The notes beneath the pieces were generated by a model. The model was not told the origin of the DNA, searched no databases, and saw only the letters and a list, made by a program, of their open reading frames with translations. From Kerstersia gyiorum (GTDB lineage Bacteria > Pseudomonadota > Gammaproteobacteria > Burkholderiales > Burkholderiaceae_B), in the NCBI RefSeq assembly GCF_004216755.1, contig NZ_SGWZ01000001.1, positions 806,001 through 870,000 of the forward strand: a stretch of 64,000 bases of DNA, read 5' to 3'. A program made the translations under genes and the position numbers. Below, in pieces: positions 51,287 to 59,044 of this stretch; the first letter of the stretch is position 1, and each line of letters begins with the position of its first letter.

Positions 51287-52840
51287 ATGACTGATGTGAA
51301 AAAGACAGGTGTTTCGGCCAAGCAGCTTTCCTTGCTGGGCTTCTTCTCCATCACCGCCTCCATGGTGATGGCTCCGTATGAATATCCAACCTTCGCGACT
51401 TCCGGCTTCAGCCTGGTATTTTTCCTGGTGCTGGGTGGCTTGCTGTGGTTCATTCCGGTCGGGCTGTGTTCGGCCGAAATGGCGACAGTCAAGGGCTGGG
51501 AAGAGGGCGGGGTCTTCACCTGGGTTTCCAACACCCTGGGTGAGAAATGGGGCTTTGCGGCAATCGTGTTCGGCTATTTGCAGATAGCGGTCGGCTTTGT
51601 GACGATGCTGTATTTCGTCCTGGGCGCCCTGTCATATATTCTGGCCTGGCCGGCCCTGAACCAGGACCCGGTAACCAAGACCATCGGTGCGCTGGTGATC
51701 CTTTGGGTATTGGCCATCACGCAGTTTGGCGGCACCAAGTACACGGCGACCATCGCCAAGGTGGGTTTCTTTGGTGGGATATTGCTGCCGGTATTCATCC
51801 TGGTGTGCCTGGCGATCAGCTACCTGATGAGTGGCGCGCCACTGCAGATCGAGTTCACCGCCAAGACCTTCTTTCCCGACCTGACCAAGATCGGAACGCT
51901 GGTGGTGTTCGTCGCCTTCATCCTGAGCTACATGGGCGTCGAGGCTTCCGCCACGCACGTCAATGAAATGGCCAATCCCGGCCGTGACTACCCGCTGGCC
52001 ATCTTCGTCCTGATGATCGCGGCCATCCTGTTGAGCTCTATCGGTGGCCTTGCCGTGGCGGCCGTGATCCCGCTGGACAAGATCAATCTGTCGGCTGGCG
52101 TGGTCCAGACGTTCGAGGTTCTGATCCTGCACCATGGCCCGAACCTGGAGTGGGCGGTGCGCGGGGTGTCCGCCTTGCTGGTGCTGGGTGTGCTGGCGGA
52201 AATTGCTTCCTGGATCGTTGGGCCGTCGCGTGGCCTGTTCGTTGCGGCGCAACGAGGCATCCTGCCGTCTGTGCTGGCCAAGGTGAACAAGAACCAGGTG
52301 CCGGTCAATCTGGTGATTGCGCAGCTGTTGATCTCCACGGTGGCGGTGATCGTGCTGACCAACGTCGGCGGTGGCAACAACATGTCCTTCCTGGTGGCAA
52401 TGGCCTTGACGGTGGTGATCTACCTCAGCAGCTATTTCATGCTGTTCCTTGCCTATATCCACCTGGTGCGCAAGCAGGAAGACCTGCCACGTGGCTTCTC
52501 CATTCCGGGCAGCAAGGGCTTGAAGCTGGCCATTGCCGTTGTCGGTTTCCTGGTGTCGGCCTTTGCCTTCGTGATCTCCTTCGTGCCGCCCAGCACGCTG
52601 CCGACGGCAGAAGATGGCCGGGTCTACGTCTGGCTGCTCGCGGTCAGCTTCATCGTGGTGTTCCTGGTTCCCTTCATCATCTACGCCCTGCATGACAAGC
52701 GCGGCAAGAAGCTCAATGTGAGACTGGTGCCGGTCACGACCGAGAACGCGCCGTCCGGGCACTTCTTCATTCGCCCGCGCGCTCGCGCTACCCACCATCT
52801 GGTCGTGGACAATACGCAGCATAGCGATCCGAAGGCTTGA
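51287..52840 (+). CDS. gadC: Glutamate/GABA antiporter GadC
   Basis: A 517-residue APC-superfamily antiporter very similar to E. coli GadC, which exports GABA in exchange for glutamate during acid stress. The N-terminus is KQLSLLGFFSITASMVMAPY. Further matches are AEMATVKGWEEGGVFTWVSN, SYMGVEASATHVNEMANPGR and SWIVGPSRGLFVAAQRG. The C-terminal plug, ENAPSGHFFIRPRARATHH, which closes the channel at neutral pH in E. coli, is retained. GGTGAG lies seven bases before the ATG. No gadB is adjacent. Confidence 0.92.
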   Translation: MTDVKKTGVSAKQLSLLGFFSITASMVMAPYEYPTFATSGFSLVFFLVLGGLLWFIPVGLCSAEMATVKGWEEGGVFTWVSNTLGEKWGFAAIVFGYLQIAVGFVTMLYFVLGALSYILAWPALNQDPVTKTIGALVILWVLAITQFGGTKYTATIAKVGFFGGILLPVFILVCLAISYLMSGAPLQIEFTAKTFFPDLTKIGTLVVFVAFILSYMGVEASATHVNEMANPGRDYPLAIFVLMIAAILLSSIGGLAVAAVIPLDKINLSAGVVQTFEVLILHHGPNLEWAVRGVSALLVLGVLAEIASWIVGPSRGLFVAAQRGILPSVLAKVNKNQVPVNLVIAQLLISTVAVIVLTNVGGGNNMSFLVAMALTVVIYLSSYFMLFLAYIHLVRKQEDLPRGFSIPGSKGLKLAIAVVGFLVSAFAFVISFVPPSTLPTAEDGRVYVWLLAVSFIVVFLVPFIIYALHDKRGKKLNVRLVPVTTENAPSGHFFIRPRARATHHLVVDNTQHSDPKA

Positions 52841-52883
52841 CCGGTGGGGGTCCGAGCGGTCTCAACCGCACGGAAATGAACGC

Positions 52884-52921
52884 AGCCACTGCTTCCCGTC
52901 AGGGTGGCAGTGGCTGTTTTT
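52884..52921 (+). terminator. Rho-independent terminator after gadC
   Basis: AGCCACTGC (52884-52892) pairs perfectly with GCAGTGGCT (52907-52915), followed by GTTTTT. It lies 44 bases after the gadC stop. Confidence 0.85.
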
Positions 52922-52984
52922 CATGGGCGGTTCACCGGTAAGTTCGGCCTGCGTGTGAATGGCTGCTCCTGGCGCTTCGCCCGC

Positions 52985-53242
52985 TCAGCTTTCCGCCAGG
53001 GCGGGTTGTTGCCAGCTGGCGGGCTTGAAGATGGGTTCGCGGGCCAGCAGGCGCACGCCTTCCGGGGTGCTTTCCAGCAGGCGGCGTTCGCCGTCTTCGG
53101 CCAGCAGTTCCAGCTGGTAGCCCGCCGTGGCTGGCAGGCGGCTGGCGATTTCCTCGATCGCGGCACGTGACCAGGAGGCGGAAGATTCAAAATGCCCCAG
53201 CAGCTTGCCGTGCTGCTGAATGATGAGGCGGTAGGTTGGCAT
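52985..53242 (-). CDS. Small conserved-looking hypothetical protein
   Basis: An 85-residue protein, MPTYRLIIQQHGKLLGHFES at its start. It has no membrane segment or signal peptide, and AGGAG lies well placed before the ATG. It looks like a small mixed alpha/beta protein (strand MPTYRLIIQQ, helix RAAIEEIASRL, strand YQLELLAED). I do not recognise a family. It is alone, convergent with gadC and divergent from the PtsJ-like gene. Confidence 0.7.
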   Translation of the reverse strand: MPTYRLIIQQHGKLLGHFESSASWSRAAIEEIASRLPATAGYQLELLAEDGERRLLESTPEGVRLLAREPIFKPASWQQPALAES

Positions 53243-53440
53243 ATCGGCTCCTGGAAGCGGTTTATCGGCGAGAGTGGGAGGACTGCCCAGGTGATCCAGG
53301 GGGCCGGACGCGATCGCCGGCCTCGGTGGATGCCGCTATGGCCATTCCGCTGCATGGGCAGGCCTGCCTGCGGGAACGCATGGTCGCGTGGGCAACGCGA
53401 TCTTCAGGCATTGTTAAGAACCGTTATTCCGTCTAAGGAC

Positions 53441-53473
53441 GGCACAAGGGTTCCTATAAAATCATCTTGTGCC
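53441..53473. promoter_or_regulatory. Inverted repeat around the -10 of the second PtsJ-like gene
   Basis: GGCACAAG (53441-53448) and CTTGTGCC (53466-53473) are perfect eight-base reverse complements. A -10-like TATAAA (53455-53460) lies between them, 38 bases before the start of the regulator. Binding here would block RNA polymerase, so autorepression is likely. Confidence 0.6.
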
Positions 53474-53498
53474 AAATTATATATTGTCATAGGTCAAA

Positions 53499-54806
53499 AT
53501 GAATATTACGGGCAACACCGTCACCAGCATTTTCGAAAGCATACGTCTGCAGGTGCTGGCCGGCGATTTGCCCCCCGGACAGGTGCTGCCGCCGGTACGT
53601 GACCTGGCCGTGACGCTGGGCGTCAACCGCAATACCGTCGCTGCGGTCTACAAGCGGCTTGCCGCCGCTGGCCTGGCCACGGCGCATGGGCGGCGCGGCA
53701 CGGTGATACGCGGGCAACTCGATGCCGGCGAGCAGGAAGGCTGGATGGCAGGCACACCGCTGGTCGATTTCGCCAGCGGCAATCCCAACCCGGCATGGTT
53801 GCCGGACATCAATCAAGCCCTGGCTCGCCGCCCCTATGTGCCTCAGCTTTATGGGGCAGCGCCGATACAGGCTGATCTGGCGGCTTATGGCCGGAAATGG
53901 CTGGGGCCGGATTGCCCCGGCGAATACGCCCTGGATGTGACTCATGGCGCCGTTGATGCGATAGAGCGTTTGCTGGCGGCCTATCTGGTGCCGGGCGATA
54001 AAGTCGCAGTGGAAGACCCCTGTTTCCTCAGCAGTATCAATACGCTGCGCATCGCCGGTTTTCAGGCCATGGGGGTCGGGATGGATAGCGAGGGCATGTC
54101 CCCGGCCGCGCTGGAACATGCCCTGGAGCAGGGGGCACAGGCTGTCATCGTGACGCCGCGCGCGCACAACCCCACTGGGTGCAGCCTGACGTGCGGCAGG
54201 GCGCAGGCCCTGCGCAGCGTGCTGGAGCGCTACCCTCATGTCCTGGTCATCGTAGACGATCATTTCGCCTTGCTGGCGTATACCCGTTACCGGCAGCTGA
54301 TTCCGGCCAGCAGCATGCATTGGGCGCTGGTGCGGTCGGTATCGAAGGCGCTGGGGCCGGACCTGAGGCTGGCGCTGGTGGCCAGTGACCTGCAGACCTC
54401 GCAACGTCTGCGACTGCGCCTGGCGCCGGGCACGGGTTGGGTCAGTCATCTGCTGCAGGAGGCGGCCAGCGCCTGCCTGCAAGTGCCGGCACTGGCAGGC
54501 CGCATGGGCCTGGCGACGCAGGAATACTGCTACCGCCGCAATATCCTCAAGCAGGCGCTGGAAGCTCAGGGCGTGGCCGTGGCGCAACCGGTGGATGGCC
54601 TGAATCTCTGGCTGCCCCTGCCGGGCGAGGCTGCCCAGCCATATGCGTCGCGGCTGGCCTGCCGCGGTTGGCTGGTGCGCAGCGGCGAGGTATTTGGCGT
54701 GCAGGCCCCGGCCTGTGGCCTGCGGGTGACGATTTCAACGCTGAGGGACGATCAGGTCGAGCGCTTCGCCGCTGATGTCGGCAAGGTGCTGCAAGGTCGC
54801 CACTGA
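53499..54806 (+). CDS. PtsJ-like MocR-family regulator (copy 2)
   Basis: A 435-residue GntR/aminotransferase regulator even closer to enterobacterial PtsJ than copy 1. The winged helix is VLPPVRDLAVTLGVNRNTVA, then VYKRLAAAGLATAHGRRGTV. The aminotransferase part has THGAVDAIERLLAAYLVPGD, EDPCFLSSINTLRIAGFQA, VIVDDHFALLA and the PLP lysine K283 in RSVSKALGPDLRLAL. The start is the ATG at 53499. Its promoter contains a clean dyad. It is alone, with the small gene divergent and the hybrid kinase convergent, so its targets must be found elsewhere. In Salmonella, PtsJ represses pdxK. Confidence 0.9.
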   Translation: MNITGNTVTSIFESIRLQVLAGDLPPGQVLPPVRDLAVTLGVNRNTVAAVYKRLAAAGLATAHGRRGTVIRGQLDAGEQEGWMAGTPLVDFASGNPNPAWLPDINQALARRPYVPQLYGAAPIQADLAAYGRKWLGPDCPGEYALDVTHGAVDAIERLLAAYLVPGDKVAVEDPCFLSSINTLRIAGFQAMGVGMDSEGMSPAALEHALEQGAQAVIVTPRAHNPTGCSLTCGRAQALRSVLERYPHVLVIVDDHFALLAYTRYRQLIPASSMHWALVRSVSKALGPDLRLALVASDLQTSQRLRLRLAPGTGWVSHLLQEAASACLQVPALAGRMGLATQEYCYRRNILKQALEAQGVAVAQPVDGLNLWLPLPGEAAQPYASRLACRGWLVRSGEVFGVQAPACGLRVTISTLRDDQVERFAADVGKVLQGRH

Positions 54807-54840
54807 CCGGCGGGCCGCCGGCGTGGCGGGCTTCCTGCGC

Positions 54841-57800
54841 CTAGGCCGGCGCGATCATGTCGTGCAGGCGGCGGCACAGACTTGCCAGTTCCGCTGCCGG
54901 GGCGTCGGCGAGTCCCTGGTTGCGCAGTTGTTCCTGCAGGGCCACGCTGGCCTCAGCCAGTGCCTGGTTATCGACCACTGCCAGTCCGCCACTGATCCGG
55001 TGCAGGTTTTGCAGCACCTGAGGCAGATCCTGCGCCTGTATATTGTGCTCCAGTTTGCTCAGGTCCGCTGCCATGGTGTCGCGGAACAGGGCACGGTATT
55101 TTTCCGGAACCGGTGCGATAGCGACATCATCCATGGCCGGCGTGCATGCGCTGGCCGGCGGCGAAGCCGGAGGGGACGGCTGGGTAGGCGTCGGAGGGGC
55201 CGCTGGAGCGGCGGTGCCGACCGCAGCGGGGCAAAGCCGGGCCAGTTGCTGATAGAGCGCATCCAGCGCAATGGGCTTGACCAGCCAGGTGTTCATGCCG
55301 CTTTGCATGCAGTTCCTGCCGTCGTTGCGGGTGGCGTTGGCGGTGATGCCGATGATGGGTTGCTGCACGCCCATGGCACGCAGCGCCCGGCTCAGTTCAT
55401 AGCCGTTCATGCGCGGCATATTGACGTCCGTGAGAACGACATCGTGCGCTTGCCGGCGCCAGAGTTCCAGTGCCGCAGCGCCATCATCCGCCATACTGAC
55501 ACGACAGCCCAGTTGTTCCAGCTGATTGGCCAGCGTGGCCTGGTTGATGGGGTTGTCGTCGGCGATCAGGACGTGCAGCGCCAGCTGGCGCGATGGTTGG
55601 GCTGGCGTGTCTTCCGCCAGATGCCCGCCTAGCCGGGCCAGGCCCATGGCAATATCGTCTACGCTGCAGGCGTCGATGGCAGGATGGGTGCCGTTGCCAT
55701 CGGCAGGCGCCAGGCTCATATAGCGCTGTTCCCAGCCGGGCGGGCATTCCTGTGCAGGCATCTGTACTTCGAGTAGCCAGGTATGCTCATCGGGCGGCGG
55801 CAATGGTGTGCCAGCTGCGCTGGCCTGCGCGCCCCAGCGTTCCAGCCAGCACGCCAGATTGTGCGTCAATTCCGGGCGCGCAGTGCGCAGCAGTATGCGC
55901 AGGCCGTCGAGTGCCGGCACGGCGGGTGGTGTGGCGTCGCAACGCTGCAGGGGCAGCGTCAATGAGAACTGGCTGCCCAGTCCGGGCTCGCTGGTCACAT
56001 GGATGTGGCCATCCATCAGGTGTACCAGCCTTTCGCAGATCGACAGGCCCAGGCCGGCGCCACGTATGGTGTGCCGGTTGGTCTCGGCCATGTAGAACGG
56101 GGTGAACAGTTGGGGCAGGGCTTCTGGCGGGATGCCTATGCCGGTATCTGCGACCTGGAATCGGACGGTGCAGTGGCTTTCGTCCTGGCTGGCCAGGCCC
56201 AGGCGCACAATGATCTGGCCGGCAGCGGTGAACTTGATGGCGTTGCTGACCAGGTTGGAAAGTACCTGGCGGATGCGGATGGCATCGCCTTCCAGCATAT
56301 CCGGCACCTGGGGATCAATCAGGCAGAACAGCAGCAGCTGCTTCTGTTGCGCCATGCCGGCATAGGAGCCGACGCATTCCTGCACCAGGCGGCGCGGGCA
56401 GAAGGGGGATGGTTCCAGTTGCAGCTGATTGGCCTCGATTTTGCTGATATCCAGGATATCGCTGATCTGCTCCATCAGTAGCTGAGACGCCTTCTGAATG
56501 CGTGCCACATGTTGCCGTTGCACCGTATCGAGTGAGGTCAGGGATAATAGTTCCAGTGTGCCGAGCACGCCGTAGAGCGGCGTGCGGATTTCATGGCTCA
56601 TGGTCGACAGAAAGACGGTTTTTGCCTCGCTGGCTTCATCTGCCGCCTGTTTGGCGCGCTCCAGTGCCCGTTGTTCCTCAGCGCGGGCCGTAATATCGGT
56701 GAAGGCGCACAACACGACATCCTGTTGACGGTAACGCGTAGGCGTATAGGAAACATGCAGGCTGCGGCCGCTGGGCAGTTCCACCTGTTCGATTTCGCCT
56801 GGTTTGCGGGCTTCCAGTACCTGATGCCGTTCGGCCTGGCTGGTCCACTTCGGATGGGTGGCATCGGGCTCCAGCTCTAGCCATTGCAGCGCTGCCTTCG
56901 AGGCGAAGACAATGCTGCCGTCTGACTGGCTGAGCAGGCACAGGGCGACCGGTGCGGTCGCCACCAGTTCGCGGTTGAACTTTTCGCTTTCTTCAAGCGC
57001 ATTCTGGGCTTGCTGCGCCGGGTCGATGATGCTGCGCTGATACCAGCGCAGGTAGCCTATCGCCCATAGCAGGCACAGCAGTAGAAGCAGACTGGCAGTC
57101 ACCGGCATCCACATGTTTTCGGCGACGAAACTGCCGTATTCGATCCGGAAGCAACCCGTCCAGTCGCCGGGCTGGCTGTGCAAGCACAGCACCAGCCCTT
57201 CGGCGGTCAGCTGGAAGCCGTCATGGTCCATGGGAGGCGGTTCGCCGCTGCCCAGCAGAATACCTTGCCTGGCATTGGACAGCCAGAACAGATATGGCGG
57301 TGTTTCATGGTGTGCGCTGCTGGCAGTCAACAGCCGCTGGTGATTCCAGAGAGACACCATGTAGTGTTCGCCAGGGCCAGCTGAGCCGCCGGGCCAGGCG
57401 GCGCTAGGCAGCCCAGCCGGCAGGAATGCGAGCATTTTATGGGGCGCGCCGGGGAAGGGAAACCAGCGCACGCCGGAACTGGTCGGCGGCGAGCCTCGCA
57501 GTCGCTCTGCCTGCGGGTTCGACAGGTACTGCTGGGCAACCTGGCGGATTTGCTCGAGCTGCCGAGGCGAAAGCGGTTCCGGCGCATTGGCGGCATCGAC
57601 GGCAGGAACGGTGATCAGCGCCCGGCCGCTGGCATCGAGTAGCAGCAGGTTGGTCGAGGGATAGTAGGAAAATGTCCAGAACGAGCTGTAGTTCGAGGCC
57701 AGGTGGGATGCCAGCGCGGTATAGGCCTGGCGTAGCCTGGCGTCCGCCTGGTCGGGCAGGTTGCCGCGCAACAGGGAAAAGGCCGGTCCGGCTTCCGGCA

Positions 57801-58095
57801 GGTATTCCATGTGCATCGGCGTGGCGGGGCGCCTGAGCGAGGGTTGCGGGTCCAGCAGGGACAGGACCCGCGTGTTTTCATCCTGTAGCTGACGCAGGAA
57901 TTGTTCCTGCTCGCGCACGTAGGAGATGGTCGTGGTGAAGTCCGACGTCAGGGCTGCGCGTTCCTGCTCCAGAACCAGTTGCGATCCCATGGCGAGTACG
58001 CAGCTCAGGATCAGCACCAGCATGCTGGCGCCAAAAATCGCGGTGCTTTGGCGCAGGAATAGCCTGCGGATGGTATGGAGAGACGGCTGGGACAT
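54841..58095 (-). CDS. RcsC-like hybrid sensor kinase with receiver and HPt domains
   Basis: A 1084-residue inner-membrane hybrid kinase. An N-terminal membrane segment (residues 18-40), a large periplasmic domain (41-328), a second membrane segment (330-348) and a PAS-like region (365-470) lead to the kinase core. The H-box is FLSTMSHEIRTPLYGVLG with phospho-acceptor His501; the N-box is VLSNLVSNAIKF, and the G boxes DTGIGIPPEAL and GAGLGLSICERL are intact. An ABL-like domain (730-825) precedes a receiver (Asp890 in VVLTDVNMPRMNG). A Pro-rich linker follows, then an HPt domain with His1032 in LHRISGGLAV. It is the third gene of an Rcs-like set, 226 bases after the response regulator. Confidence 0.92.
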   Translation of the reverse strand: MSQPSLHTIRRLFLRQSTAIFGASMLVLILSCVLAMGSQLVLEQERAALTSDFTTTISYVREQEQFLRQLQDENTRVLSLLDPQPSLRRPATPMHMEYLPEAGPAFSLLRGNLPDQADARLRQAYTALASHLASNYSSFWTFSYYPSTNLLLLDASGRALITVPAVDAANAPEPLSPRQLEQIRQVAQQYLSNPQAERLRGSPPTSSGVRWFPFPGAPHKMLAFLPAGLPSAAWPGGSAGPGEHYMVSLWNHQRLLTASSAHHETPPYLFWLSNARQGILLGSGEPPPMDHDGFQLTAEGLVLCLHSQPGDWTGCFRIEYGSFVAENMWMPVTASLLLLLCLLWAIGYLRWYQRSIIDPAQQAQNALEESEKFNRELVATAPVALCLLSQSDGSIVFASKAALQWLELEPDATHPKWTSQAERHQVLEARKPGEIEQVELPSGRSLHVSYTPTRYRQQDVVLCAFTDITARAEEQRALERAKQAADEASEAKTVFLSTMSHEIRTPLYGVLGTLELLSLTSLDTVQRQHVARIQKASQLLMEQISDILDISKIEANQLQLEPSPFCPRRLVQECVGSYAGMAQQKQLLLFCLIDPQVPDMLEGDAIRIRQVLSNLVSNAIKFTAAGQIIVRLGLASQDESHCTVRFQVADTGIGIPPEALPQLFTPFYMAETNRHTIRGAGLGLSICERLVHLMDGHIHVTSEPGLGSQFSLTLPLQRCDATPPAVPALDGLRILLRTARPELTHNLACWLERWGAQASAAGTPLPPPDEHTWLLEVQMPAQECPPGWEQRYMSLAPADGNGTHPAIDACSVDDIAMGLARLGGHLAEDTPAQPSRQLALHVLIADDNPINQATLANQLEQLGCRVSMADDGAAALELWRRQAHDVVLTDVNMPRMNGYELSRALRAMGVQQPIIGITANATRNDGRNCMQSGMNTWLVKPIALDALYQQLARLCPAAVGTAAPAAPPTPTQPSPPASPPASACTPAMDDVAIAPVPEKYRALFRDTMAADLSKLEHNIQAQDLPQVLQNLHRISGGLAVVDNQALAEASVALQEQLRNQGLADAPAAELASLCRRLHDMIAPA

Positions 58096-58321
58096 GAATG
58101 ATCAGGCCAAGGAGGTGACCGGCTTCCCCGGCGGCAGGCCCGTATGCAGGCAGCCGGCAGCTGTCACGCCGTCCGCGCCAGGGTAATGTCATCAAATAAA
58201 AGAAAATTCTGATGCAATCACAGCCTATCTGGCAGGCGAAGTCAAGGACGCGCTGTCGCAGAACGCCCGCAGCGCACCGGTGTAGCCATTGTGCGGCAGG
58301 GGCTGCCCCAAGGGCGCGGTT

Positions 58322-58993
58322 TCAACGGAACAGGCCAGCGTGGACGCAGAACTCGATGAGCGCCTGGTCGCTGGGCATATCCAGTTTCCGCATGGCCGAG
58401 CGCTTCTGGTTGCTGATTGTCTTGATGCTGCGGTTGAGCTTGTGGGCGATGGTAGTCAGCGAATGCCCGGCGATGAACAGGCGCAGAACCTCAAGCTCCT
58501 TGGGGGACAGCAGGGTGGTGGCGCGGGTGCGGAGTGTGGCGACGGAGGTATCTTCGCTGGCAGCCTGCTCCGCTTCCGGTGTGGCAGCGTGGCCATCGCG
58601 CAGGTAGCGCTTCCCCAGGTAGAGGCAATCCAGGGCTTCGAGCAGGTCGTGCGGTTGATCGGATTTCAGGATGACGCCGCTGACGCCGGCACGGTATAGC
58701 GACGCGATGATAGGGGGGCTGGATATCATCGTGACCACGAGCAGACGAGTGGAGGGGAAGTTGCGCACCAGGTAACCGATGAAGCTCAGGCCATCGCCAT
58801 AATGCGCATCTCCGGGCATGGAGAAATCGGTAACCACGATATCCGGGCGGGACTGGGTCATATGCTGCACCAGCGCCGTCGGGGTTTCCAGACAGCCGGA
58901 AAGTTCAAACCGGGGATCGTCCGCAATCAGATTGCTGAGGCCCGCCAGGACGAGAGGATGATCATCTGCAAAGGCAATGCTTAGTTTTTTCAT
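58322..58993 (-). CDS. RcsB-like NarL-family response regulator
   Basis: A 223-residue response regulator. The receiver has the acidic pocket IAFADDHPLVLAGL and phospho-acceptor Asp56 in DIVVTDFSMPGD, the same number as in E. coli RcsB. The LuxR-type helix-turn-helix has LSPKELEVLRLFIAGHSLTT, then NRSIKTISNQKRSAM, which closely matches the recognition helix of RcsB. AAGGGAAA lies six bases before the ATG. It is between the degenerate kinase-HPt gene (51 bases upstream) and the hybrid kinase gene, all on the minus strand. It is the output of the relay, with target genes unknown. Confidence 0.93.
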   Translation of the reverse strand: MKKLSIAFADDHPLVLAGLSNLIADDPRFELSGCLETPTALVQHMTQSRPDIVVTDFSMPGDAHYGDGLSFIGYLVRNFPSTRLLVVTMISSPPIIASLYRAGVSGVILKSDQPHDLLEALDCLYLGKRYLRDGHAATPEAEQAASEDTSVATLRTRATTLLSPKELEVLRLFIAGHSLTTIAHKLNRSIKTISNQKRSAMRKLDMPSDQALIEFCVHAGLFR

Positions 58994-59044
58994 CGCGGTT
59001 TCCCTTGTCCTGCTGGTTCTGGTTCATTGGCGCAGCAGTGCTCT

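Noticed and set aside
54841..58095. Assignment of the hybrid kinase as BvgS or RisS
   Set aside because: There are no Venus-flytrap sensor domains as in BvgS, and RisS is not a hybrid with receiver and HPt. The paired RcsB- and RcsD-like genes fit the Rcs layout better.
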